Of a stretch of 11,521 nt of DNA, positions 1-9,103 are shown one piece after another; positions within the stretch are counted from its first letter, which is position 1; each line of letters opens with the position of its first letter. A model generated the notes under the pieces. The model was given only the letters and a program-made list of their open reading frames with translations. It was not told where the DNA came from and searched no databases. Made by a program: the position numbers and the translations under genes. The stretch spans positions 1 to 11,521 of the forward strand of contig VBJK01000333.1 in NCBI GenBank assembly GCA_005879655.1, written 5' to 3'. The stretch comes from Chloroflexota bacterium. Lineage in GTDB: Bacteria > Chloroflexota > Ktedonobacteria > Ktedonobacterales > Ktedonobacteraceae.

Positions 1-3419
<3,419 letters not shown>

Positions 3420-3424
3420 CCGCT

Positions 3425-3493
3425 CTGTCTTCGCTTTTCGGTCTTCTGCTACTCGCAAACGCGGGCGCAGCAAAATTGAGGAAATACATCTTT
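3425..3493 (+). other. 3' strand of the 23S rRNA processing stem
   Basis: Partner of 361-430. CTGTCT (3425-3430), the TTTTCGGTCTTCTGCT stretch (3435-3450) and CGCAGCAAAATTGA at 3466-3479 are the reverse complements, with a few exceptions, of the sequence preceding 23S. The duplex brings the two ends of pre-23S rRNA together for RNase III-type cleavage. Confidence 0.8.
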
Positions 3494-3530
3494 CGTTGCA
3501 TTCCCTTGTAAATAAGGCAAAGCTAGAAAT

Positions 3531-3592
3531 AAATAGCAAAAAGAACACAAGCCAACGGTAATTATCGTTGGCTTGTGTTCTTTTTGCTATTT
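3531..3592. terminator. Bidirectional intrinsic terminator (27-bp perfect stem)
   Basis: Positions 3531-3557 are the exact reverse complement of 3566-3592, with an 8-nt loop. The G+C core GCCAACG/CGTTGGC is followed by CTTGTGTTCTTTTT on the plus strand, with the matching A-rich stretch on the left arm, so it can act in both directions. It lies between the rRNA unit (+) and the convergent nitroreductase gene (-), whose stop is 12 bp away. Confidence 0.9.
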
Positions 3593-3604
3593 AGCCCATT
3601 CCGA

Positions 3605-4831
3605 TTATGTCCTCAAAACATCATGCAAAGCTCGGCGCGGGCTACGCAATGCCTCGTGTGTTGGATACCCCAAGCGAAAAGGCATCAAAGGTTCCCATGA
3701 GGAACTGCCTATCAACGTTTTGAGTGCGTCGCCAAAGCGCGGTGGGATACCCTGAGTCGTTTCCCGATCCGCACGTTCAGCTATCTGATTCATCGGCTGC
3801 ATCGCCAGTCCGTGAACCGTTGCCCATAAATGCATGCGTTGCCACAAGCGGCCAGCGCGCATCCGTTGCGCATTATCATGGCTCTGCCGCACGGCGAGCA
3901 AGCCAAGGACACCTGCACTACGTGCCTGCTGTTCGGTATTCTGAATGAAAAAGTCATCCTGCTGGTCTTGTGGTAATGATGGCAAGATCTTGCCAAATGC
4001 ACGTTGCAGATCAGATAGGCCCTGTACATCCAGAGTAATGCCTGAGCGGTGCTGCTGGACCTCTTGCCAGTTGTTGCGCATCCAGCGAGCACTGTCCTCA
4101 TTCTGTACTTTGTCCGCTACCAGCGCTTTTGCTGCTGCTACCATCAGATCAGCGACTCGCTTGCGCTCGTCTGAGCTAGTAAACCAGAACACCGTGACAT
4201 CGGTATCGTCGTTGAGTGCATGTAGCGCATCTAGGGTCGCCGTGGCCACGGGACGCGTGCTATCGTAGGGATAGCGATTGGTATGGCGACGTGCAATCGC
4301 TTGGTAGAGATCGGTGACATTGGTAGCGCCCGGTGCTAGCTCTATGCGCGCCACTGCCGTCGCATCCGCTGGATCTGGCAACAGAGTCACCTGTGTCGCA
4401 TACCCATTGGTAGCGGCTGCCAACAATAGATTCTCCAAAGCACAGCCCAGGCCGATATGCATCTCACGTAGTAGCGGGTCAATGTGGCCAAGGTTGCGTT
4501 GGTGATCGGCAAACAGATCAAGCTGTGTCTTGCGGACACGGAACAGCCAGGGCTGTGAGTCATGCGGATTGGCGGCTAGTATGGCGGCCCGTACAAGATC
4601 TAACGGGCCTTTCGTCGCCGTATGCCATTGCTCCCAGGGTTCATAGGCAGGACCCTCACCCGTACTGAATACCCCTTGATCGACCGCCCGCCAGATGATG
4701 CCCCCGCTCAGCAAAACCAGCAGACCAGCACCACTGCCAACAATCACCTTCCGGCGGCTGATTGCTGGTCGGCGAGACGAACTTGCTCCAGGCGCAGGTG
4801 TAGCAGTGTTCTCCTGTGTAGACAGAGTCAT
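3605..4831 (-). CDS. Tat-exported Acg-like nitroreductase family protein
   Basis: A 408-residue protein of the flavin-binding nitroreductase superfamily, closest in style to the Acg-like group, a family whose members often have unknown substrates. A twin-arginine signal, SRRKVI (residues 25-30), precedes a hydrophobic segment (about 29-47), so it probably acts outside the cytoplasm or anchored to the membrane. Nitroreductase-type signatures are NPHDSQPWLF (88-97), HIGLGCALENLLLAA (125-139), RRHTNRYPYD (181-190) and, near the C-terminus, MHLWATVHGLAMQP (333-346). The start chosen is the ATG at 4831, which has AAGGAGG just upstream (4834-4840), although the 2-nt spacing is unusually short. ATGs at 4846 and 4882 are in frame but lack a ribosome-binding site, and would put 5 or 17 extra residues before the signal. 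The gene stands alone and is convergent with the rRNA unit. The reductase reaction and substrate cannot be told from sequence. Confidence 0.88.
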   Translation of the reverse strand: MTLSTQENTATPAPGASSSRRPAISRRKVIVGSGAGLLVLLSGGIIWRAVDQGVFSTGEGPAYEPWEQWHTATKGPLDLVRAAILAANPHDSQPWLFRVRKTQLDLFADHQRNLGHIDPLLREMHIGLGCALENLLLAAATNGYATQVTLLPDPADATAVARIELAPGATNVTDLYQAIARRHTNRYPYDSTRPVATATLDALHALNDDTDVTVFWFTSSDERKRVADLMVAAAKALVADKVQNEDSARWMRNNWQEVQQHRSGITLDVQGLSDLQRAFGKILPSLPQDQQDDFFIQNTEQQARSAGVLGLLAVRQSHDNAQRMRAGRLWQRMHLWATVHGLAMQPMNQIAERADRETTQGIPPRFGDALKTLIGSSSWEPLMPFRLGYPTHEALRSPRRALHDVLRT

Positions 4832-4959
4832 TTCCTCCTTGGTCATTGAGGTAAAATAAAAATAAAACACTAGAAATAGCAATGTCTAAGTTTAAAACAT
4901 GCACGACACTCATTATTCTCTTGTCAGACAAACAATTGAGTAACGAGACTTATATTTAA

Positions 4960-4988
4960 ATTATAGACAATAAATGGCTTTAATACAA
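4960..4988 (-). promoter_or_regulatory. Promoter of the nitroreductase gene
   Basis: On the minus strand, TTGTAT (4983-4988) and TATAAT (4960-4965) are separated by 17 bp, a near-consensus sigma70-type promoter. Transcription should start near 4953, giving a leader of about 120 nt before the ATG at 4831. Confidence 0.75.
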
Positions 4989-5019
4989 GATTGAAAAAAG
5001 CAAAAGTGGAAATGCGTGA

Positions 5020-5108
5020 GTGAGCGTCAATTTATTGTGCCATGCCCGCCAAATATATCCGTAGCCGCGCAATTCATTGCGCCATGCTCGCCAAAAATTA
5101 ACGCTCAC
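5020..5108. repeat. Pair of 26-bp direct repeats inside a 12-bp inverted repeat
   Basis: Two copies of a 26-bp unit lie at 5028-5053 and 5070-5095. They differ at three positions, all C/T transitions, and start 42 bp apart, about four helical turns. Each has the form CAATTyATTG-yGCCATGCyC-GCCAAA. They are flanked by GTGAGCGTCAAT (5020-5031) and ATTAACGCTCAC (5097-5108), an inverted repeat with one mismatch. The block ends 20 bp upstream of the -35 box of the rplU promoter, a position suited to an activator site. A small decayed mobile element is the alternative. Confidence 0.6.
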
Positions 5109-5128
5109 CTGTATATCGGCCATGTAGC

Positions 5129-5157
5129 TTGACACTTCCCACAATCGCTGTTATCAT
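5129..5157 (+). promoter_or_regulatory. Promoter reading toward rplU-rpmA
   Basis: A perfect -35 box TTGACA (5129-5134) and a -10 box TATCAT (5152-5157) are separated by 17 bp. Transcription would start near 5164, leaving a leader of about 290 nt before rplU. It is the best promoter found on the plus strand between the nitroreductase gene and rplU. Confidence 0.78.
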
Positions 5158-5164
5158 AACAGCG
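5146..5164. promoter_or_regulatory. 19-bp palindrome over the rplU -10 box (candidate operator)
   Basis: CGCTGTTATCATAACAGCG is a perfect palindrome around a central C at 5155. It covers the whole -10 box and runs to the expected transcription start, the classic place for a repressor. The CTGT-N7-ACAG core is similar to, but one base shorter than, the E. coli LexA box (CTGT-N8-ACAG). The protein that binds it, if any, is unknown. Confidence 0.6.
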
Positions 5165-5457
5165 CCAAAGTTGCATAAGTGTGAAGCGTTCTATTGCGCT
5201 GTGAACAAGTAAATGCAATAGTGGCACTACAGACGTTCCACATAAGTAATGCTTGTGTGGTCTCCTCCTACGCCGTAAGGCGCGGTTATGACGGCATACA
5301 CGCCACATTGTCGGTTTTAGTTTGCTCATGCCACTGAAATTGCGTGAGTGAGTGTTCTAGCGAATGGAACTGTGAGGATGGCTCTCCACCTACGCCACCC
5401 ACGTATCCTGCTGGAGTGGGCGTAGGGGAATAATTCCTAGGGAGAGTGTAAAAAGGT
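5165..5457 (+). promoter_or_regulatory. Long structured 5' leader of rplU-rpmA
   Basis: About 293 nt of leader contain no credible gene but several paired elements. These are CTATTGC/GCAATAG (5191-5197 with 5215-5221), a 9-bp hairpin with one G-U pair at 5238-5260, and CGCC-GTAA-GGCG with a GNRA loop (5271-5282). A larger fold lies next to the gene. CTCTCC (5382-5387) can pair with GGAGAG (5441-5446), the probable ribosome-binding site. Inside it CCTACGCC (5389-5396) pairs with GGCGTAGG (5419-5426). A second copy of CCTACGCC at 5267-5274 could compete for the same partner. No U-tract follows, so control of translation is more likely than attenuation. No known L21 leader class was recognised. 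Confidence 0.5.
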
Positions 5458-5901
5458 ATGTTTGCGGTTATTAAAAGTGGTGGATTACAGCACAAAGTAT
5501 CCATTGGTCAGACGATTCAAGTCAATCGGCTGGCGCTTGAAGATGGCACACAGATTCGCATTCGTGAAGTGTTGCTCATCTCAGATGCTGATCGCTCGTT
5601 CATTGGTGCTCCTTTCGTGGAGAATGCCGAAGTACTGGCAACCGTCGGTGGGCCGATGCGTGGCAAAAAGTTGATCGTCTTCAAATACAAGTCCAAGAAG
5701 CGCTATCGCCATCGCCGTGGTCATCGCCAGGATCTGACCCTGCTCACCATTGACGATATCGTTGCGGACGGCAAGAGTCTGCTGACCGGCGAGGCACCTC
5801 GCGTGAAGGAAACGACCAGCATAGAGACTGAAGAGGAAGCGACCCCTCTGACCGTAGAAGAGGCATCGGCTACCGACGCAGAAAGTAGTACGGAGGAATA
5901 A
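5458..5901 (+). CDS. rplU: 50S ribosomal protein L21 with acidic C-terminal tail
   Basis: A component of the large ribosomal subunit that binds 23S rRNA. Residues 1-105 match the full L21 fold: the start [18 protein letters not shown], the central [14 protein letters not shown] (50-63) and the conserved [19 protein letters not shown] (76-94). The usual length is about 103 residues. Here residues 106-147 form an added tail rich in Glu, Thr and Ser, likely disordered and acidic. The ATG at 5458 is fixed by the conserved N-terminus. The likely ribosome-binding site GGAGAG (5441-5446) lies 11 nt upstream and is predicted to be paired in the leader. rpmA starts 4 bp after the stop, the usual rplU-rpmA pair. 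Confidence 0.97.
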   Translation: MFAVIKSGGLQHKVSIGQTIQVNRLALEDGTQIRIREVLLISDADRSFIGAPFVENAEVLATVGGPMRGKKLIVFKYKSKKRYRHRRGHRQDLTLLTIDDIVADGKSLLTGEAPRVKETTSIETEEEATPLTVEEASATDAESSTEE

Positions 5902-5905
5902 AGCC

Positions 5906-6088
5906 ATGGCACATAAAAAAGGTGTAGGTAGCTCACGTAATGGGCGCGATAGCAATCCTAAGATGCTTGGCGTTAAGCATTATGATGGCGAGCTGGTGAC
6001 GGCTGGCAGTATTATCGTACGCCAACGCGGGACGAAGATTAAGCCTGGTAAGAATTTGGCCATGACTCACGGACGCGTCGTTCGGTGA
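5906..6088 (+). CDS. rpmA: 50S ribosomal protein L27, shortened
   Basis: The N-terminal half is clearly L27: [16 protein letters not shown], then [17 protein letters not shown] to about residue 50. This is the part whose N-terminal tail reaches the peptidyl transferase centre in known ribosomes. The frame then reads [10 protein letters not shown] and stops at 60 residues, where the family is normally 85 or more. The expected middle and end of the beta-barrel domain (the GxGRDHTLFAxxDGxVxFE region of other L27 proteins) are absent. A matching C-terminal segment lies in another frame just downstream (see 6064-6174), so this looks like an internal deletion of 3n+1 bases. GGAGG at 5892-5896, inside the end of rplU, is the ribosome-binding site. 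If real, this copy is probably not a normal L27. Confidence 0.9.
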   Translation: MAHKKGVGSSRNGRDSNPKMLGVKHYDGELVTAGSIIVRQRGTKIKPGKNLAMTHGRVVR

Positions 6089-6174
6089 GCATTTTGACCG
6101 AGTTCCCCGGTCGCCCTTCCATTGCTGAGTTATTAGCGGGCGATGAGGAAGAGATCGCTGTAGCAAGTTCATAG
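6064..6174 (+). pseudogene. rpmA: Out-of-frame C-terminal segment of L27
   Basis: In the frame beginning at 6064 the sequence reads [13 protein letters not shown] and then an acidic tail containing GDEEEIAVASS, ending with TAG at 6172-6174. The part RTRRSVSI matches in position and character the C-terminal strand of L27 (NRKFISIEAE in E. coli), and the acidic tail recalls the one on L21. Joined to GKN of the upstream frame it would restore the start and end of L27 but leave out about 20 residues. A GTG at 6085 could in principle start a separate 29-residue peptide, which I consider unlikely. Confidence 0.55.
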
Positions 6175-6182
6175 CTTCTACT

Positions 6183-6256
6183 AAGGAACAATACCGATCA
6201 AATAAGCCTTACAGAACGCCCGTTCTGTAAGGCTTATTTGATCGGTATTGTTCCTT
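6183..6256. terminator. 36-bp perfect inverted repeat, bidirectional terminator
   Basis: Positions 6183-6218 are the exact reverse complement of 6221-6256, with only 2 nt between. The core AAGCCTTACAGAACG/CGTTCTGTAAGGCTT is followed by TATTTG on the plus strand, with the mirror image on the minus strand. It separates rpmA (+) from the convergent lgt (-), whose stop lies 40 bp to the right. The stem is longer than a typical intrinsic terminator and the T-run is poor, so it may also protect 3' ends. Confidence 0.8.
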
Positions 6257-6295
6257 GTGGGTGCCCTGCGCGGCTCCAACATGTCCTTGCGGCCA

Positions 6296-7411
6296 TTACC
6301 GAGACTTCTCCTCCACTGCCTCTTCTGCTTTCGCTTCTGCCGCCGGTGCTTCATTCTCTTTAATAATCATTATTTGCTGATCCGCAGCGGGTTCTACTGC
6401 ATCTGACTCGTCTGAAGGCTCTTGCTCATTCTTCTCTGCTCTTGCCTGCTGCTGGTCGTGCTCGGCCTCCGTAATGTTCGCTATTGATACGTCCTTAGCT
6501 TTCTGAGGAATGCCATAGGTCGCAGCAACTTCTCCGGCGGGTACAGGTTTGGAGTTACGTAGTACCCAATAGGTAAGCGGAATGACCACTAGAAAGACGA
6601 GCAGCGAGGTCCATTGCGCCTGTTTCAGCTGTAAGCCGAGAAAGGGCATAATGGCGTTATCACGTGTAAAGAATAAGAAGAACTGAGTAATGGTATAGCA
6701 GTACAGGTAGACAAGCATGAGGATGCCTGGACGTGTGACACGGCGAGCCAAGTAGAGCATTAATGCCAGCACAACGAGATTAGTCAGCAATTCATAAGCA
6801 GCTGCGGGCTGCACAGGTACGTTGCAGATGTTGGAATTGGGGAGACAGGCCCAGCTATTAGGGTGTTGATAGACAGTTGACCACGGAAGGTTATCGCTGC
6901 GATAGCCGACGATATCGCCATTAATAATATTGCCGATACGCCCAAAGATCTGTCCTACTGCTCCGAATAAGACGCCAGCATCGATGAGCACCAGCGGGTT
7001 GATGCGCTCGACGCGAGCACGCCAGAAGAGGGTGGCAAGCACCAGGAAAATAGCACCGTAGAAGGCCATGCCGCCCTCCCAGGTGGCAATGATCCGCAGT
7101 GGGTGCATGAGATAACCCTGTACCAGGTCGGGCTGCTGCAAGACAAAATAGAGGCGACCTCCAAGGACACCAGCCCCAATACACCACCATAATACACGAT
7201 AGATCAAATCCTGATCAATCCCTTTGCGGTCGGTATAGCCTTTGATGGCCCATAGGCCGATAACAATGCCGACAACATACATCAGGCCATACCAGCGTAG
7301 CGCCAATGGTCCCAGGTGAACAATGACGGGATCTATATTAATGTAGATGTAGGGGGAACCGATACGTATCCAGCCCCAATCCAGTACATAAGCAAGATGG
7401 ATAAAGCCCAT
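6296..7411 (-). CDS. lgt: Prolipoprotein diacylglyceryl transferase
   Basis: An integral membrane enzyme that moves a diacylglyceryl group from phosphatidylglycerol to the lipobox cysteine of prelipoproteins, the first step of lipoprotein maturation. The 371-residue reading contains the expected family segments: INIDPVIVHLGPLALRWYGL near the N-terminus, WEGGMAFYGA, and the Lgt signature GRIGNIINGDIVG with the essential Arg and Asn, plus several hydrophobic helices. After the last helix comes an extra cytoplasmic tail of about 80 residues rich in Glu, Ala and Gln, not part of the core family. The ATG at 7411 is chosen because GGAGA (7418-7422) lies 6 nt upstream and because the promoter -10 box lies at 7458-7463. 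An in-frame ATG at 7486 would lie upstream of the transcript start. Confidence 0.95.
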   Translation of the reverse strand: MGFIHLAYVLDWGWIRIGSPYIYINIDPVIVHLGPLALRWYGLMYVVGIVIGLWAIKGYTDRKGIDQDLIYRVLWWCIGAGVLGGRLYFVLQQPDLVQGYLMHPLRIIATWEGGMAFYGAIFLVLATLFWRARVERINPLVLIDAGVLFGAVGQIFGRIGNIINGDIVGYRSDNLPWSTVYQHPNSWACLPNSNICNVPVQPAAAYELLTNLVVLALMLYLARRVTRPGILMLVYLYCYTITQFFLFFTRDNAIMPFLGLQLKQAQWTSLLVFLVVIPLTYWVLRNSKPVPAGEVAATYGIPQKAKDVSIANITEAEHDQQQARAEKNEQEPSDESDAVEPAADQQIMIIKENEAPAAEAKAEEAVEEKSR

Positions 7412-7457
7412 AAAATTTCTCCAATACAAACAATAATCTCTCTTTTTGCTGCCTCCT

Positions 7458-7486
7458 ATCATAGTACGCATGACAAATAGACGCAA
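7458..7486 (-). promoter_or_regulatory. Promoter of lgt
   Basis: On the minus strand TTGCGT (7481-7486) and TATGAT (7458-7463) are separated by 17 bp. The start of transcription would be near 7450, about 40 nt before the lgt ATG at 7411, which supports that start. Confidence 0.72.
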
Positions 7487-7496
7487 GTAGGCGGGA

Positions 7497-7524
7497 GTAT
7501 CTTCAAATAAGTATCTTCAAATAA
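7497..7524. repeat. 14-bp perfect tandem repeat between divergent promoters
   Basis: GTATCTTCAAATAA occurs twice without a gap (7497-7510 and 7511-7524). The block sits almost midway between the -35 boxes of lgt (7481-7486) and cmk (7530-7535). This position suits a site for a regulator acting on both genes, but a simple duplication by slippage is equally possible. Confidence 0.7.
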
Positions 7525-7529
7525 GTGCC

Positions 7530-7558
7530 TTGCAAAAGCAGAGAAAGATAGCTACAAT
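7530..7558 (+). promoter_or_regulatory. Promoter of the cmk-plsC operon
   Basis: TTGCAA (7530-7535) and TACAAT (7553-7558) are separated by 17 bp. Transcription should start near 7565, about 30 nt before the cmk ATG. Confidence 0.75.
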
Positions 7559-7596
7559 ACCCACAGTAAACCTTTCTAGCAACGAGCGGAGGACGC

Positions 7597-8283
7597 ATGC
7601 AAGGGCCACAACGTATTGCAATCGATGGACCAGCTGGCTCTGGAAAAAGTACGATTGGCGAGCAATTGGCACAGCGGCTAGGCTATCTCTATTGCGATAC
7701 CGGAGCGATGTATCGTGCGCTCACTTGGCTTGCTCTGGCAGAGGGGATTGATATGGGTAATGGGCCAGCGCTAGGACAGCTCGCTCAGCATGCGCAAATC
7801 ACTATTAGCCCACCTCATATTGCAGATGGACGGCAATACACGGTGATAGTGCGTGGACACGATATTACTTGGCAAATACGCACGGCAGCCGTGACTGGCT
7901 CAGTTTCTACTGTGTCGTCTCATCCAGAAGTCCGTACAGTTCTTATCGCGCAACAGCGTGCCATGGCTCAGCAAGGCCACATCGTCATGGTCGGGCGCGA
8001 TATCGGTGCAGTCGTACTCCCAGATGCGGAATTAAAAATCTACCTCACTGCCAGCCTGCAAGAACGTGCACGCCGCCGTTATGCTGAACTAGAAGAACGT
8101 CTGGGAAAGAATAATCCTGATCTACCTACATTGCAAACAGTTATGAATGATATACAGCAACGCGATTCTATTGACCGTGATAATATGCGCCGCGCTAAAG
8201 ATGCGCTAGTGATAGTGACAGACCATCTTGGCGTTGCGCAGGTATTACAGAGAATCTATTATTATGTGGAGGCTATCGTATGA
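7597..8283 (+). CDS. cmk: (d)CMP kinase
   Basis: A cytoplasmic enzyme that phosphorylates CMP and dCMP with ATP, feeding CTP pools for nucleic acids and for CDP-diacylglycerol synthesis. At 228 residues it has the usual length. The P-loop GPAGSGKST is at residues 11-19, the CMP-binding segment YCDTGAMYRALT follows, and the conserved GRDIGAVVLPDAELKIYLTAS is near 129-149. The usual C-terminal loop RDxxDSxRxxxPLxxAxDA is altered here to RDSIDRDNMRRAKDA, about four residues shorter and without the second Arg and Pro-Leu. The ATG at 7597 has GGAGG 6 nt upstream. The stop overlaps the plsC start (ATGA), so the two genes are translationally coupled. Confidence 0.95.
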   Translation: MQGPQRIAIDGPAGSGKSTIGEQLAQRLGYLYCDTGAMYRALTWLALAEGIDMGNGPALGQLAQHAQITISPPHIADGRQYTVIVRGHDITWQIRTAAVTGSVSTVSSHPEVRTVLIAQQRAMAQQGHIVMVGRDIGAVVLPDAELKIYLTASLQERARRRYAELEERLGKNNPDLPTLQTVMNDIQQRDSIDRDNMRRAKDALVIVTDHLGVAQVLQRIYYYVEAIV

Positions 8284-9008
8284 AGCAGGATGTGAGCGAC
8301 ATCAGCGCACAGAATGGAAAAGTTGTGCAATCAGTTAAACAACAAAAAACAGAGAAAAATCTGTATGATCCCTATTCTACTCCACGTATTTTATATGAAA
8401 TGGTACGTTGGTTCGCCATCTTTATTTTCTCCCTTATTACACGCATCCATATACGTGGGCGTTACTACCTCCCGAAAAAAGGACCATATATTCTCGTTTG
8501 TAACCATCTATCCTGGACTGATATCCCGCTTATTCCACTGTTTGTTCCTGGAAAAGTCACCTATATGGCGAAGGAAGAGCTTTTCCATAGCCCAGTAGGC
8601 TGGCTTGTACGTTTTCTCGGAGCATTTCCGGTCAAGCGTGGTGAAGGTGATCGCCAGGCTATTCGCTCCGCCTCCGAGCAGTTGAAAAATGGGAAAGTCT
8701 TTGTAATTTATCCAGAGGGGACACGCAGTAAAACTGGTACACTGGGCAAAGCACACTCTGGCGTTGGCATGATTGCGCTCCGTGCGCAGGTCCCCGTTAT
8801 ACCAGTGGCCATCTGGGGTACCGAAAATGCGCTCAAAAAATTCGGTACGGATGTGACTATCTCATATGGTAAGCCGATACTCTTCAAACCAAAGGGGACG
8901 AAGATTACGCGCGAAGATATTGATTATGCAACCGAGGAGACTATGCGCCACATTGCGGCGATGCTTCCAGCCTCATATCGTGGAGCATATGGAGAAACTC
9001 AGTCGTAA
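8280..9008 (+). CDS. plsC: 1-acyl-sn-glycerol-3-phosphate acyltransferase
   Basis: A membrane-associated acyltransferase of the PlsC/LPLAT family that converts lysophosphatidic acid to phosphatidic acid, the precursor of membrane phospholipids. At 242 residues it is of family length. Visible motifs are the catalytic NHLSWTD (H76, D81; HX4D), FPVKRGEGDRQ (116-126), the substrate-binding YPEGTRSK (144-151) and IPVAIWG. A hydrophobic segment at about 42-55 probably anchors it to the membrane. The first ~30 residues are polar and variable. The ATG overlaps the cmk stop by 4 nt, and a GGAGG site lies at the end of cmk, so it is co-transcribed. The pairing with cmk makes sense because CTP is used to activate phosphatidic acid. 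The gene ends 2 bp from the remains of the convergent kinase gene, with no terminator between. Confidence 0.93.
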   Translation: MKQDVSDISAQNGKVVQSVKQQKTEKNLYDPYSTPRILYEMVRWFAIFIFSLITRIHIRGRYYLPKKGPYILVCNHLSWTDIPLIPLFVPGKVTYMAKEELFHSPVGWLVRFLGAFPVKRGEGDRQAIRSASEQLKNGKVFVIYPEGTRSKTGTLGKAHSGVGMIALRAQVPVIPVAIWGTENALKKFGTDVTISYGKPILFKPKGTKITREDIDYATEETMRHIAAMLPASYRGAYGETQS

Positions 9009-9010
9009 GA

Positions 9011-9103
9011 TCACGTAGTGCTACAAGGCAACGCCAGAAAGAAAGTCGTGCCATCTAGCTCAGAGGACTTGATCCAGATCTGCCCTCCATGTTGCTCGAC
9101 AAT
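9011..9103 (-). pseudogene. Out-of-frame C-terminal end of the histidine kinase
   Basis: Just after the kinase stop, and in another frame, the minus strand reads IVEQHGGQIWIKSSELDGTT followed by FFLALP, ending with TGA at 9011-9013. This is the unmistakable end of an HATPase_c domain (IVEqHGGxIwxxS..GxGTTFxxxLP). The segment that should join it to the upstream IFEPF, with the F box remainder and the G2 box GLGLGL, is missing. The junction is TTTTAATTGTC at about 9098-9108. Confidence 0.85.

Noticed and set aside
3420..3530. 5S rRNA after 23S
   Set aside because: The stretch is explained by the processing stem and shows no 5S landmarks.
5020..5108. CRISPR array
   Set aside because: Only two repeats with a 16-bp gap and no cas gene nearby; they look like regulatory or relic repeats.
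5105..5329. Minus-strand open frame of 74 codons upstream of rplU
   Set aside because: It is Arg/Cys-rich with no domain, no ribosome-binding site, and overlaps a promoter and leader on the other strand.
7412..7486. Longer lgt beginning at the ATG at 7486
   Set aside because: That ATG lies upstream of the -10 box and lacks a ribosome-binding site, whereas the ATG at 7411 has GGAGA at 6 nt.
7530..7751. Open frame overlapping the start of cmk in another frame
   Set aside because: It is a shadow of cmk; the cmk frame has the P-loop and ribosome-binding site, and this one starts on the -35 box.
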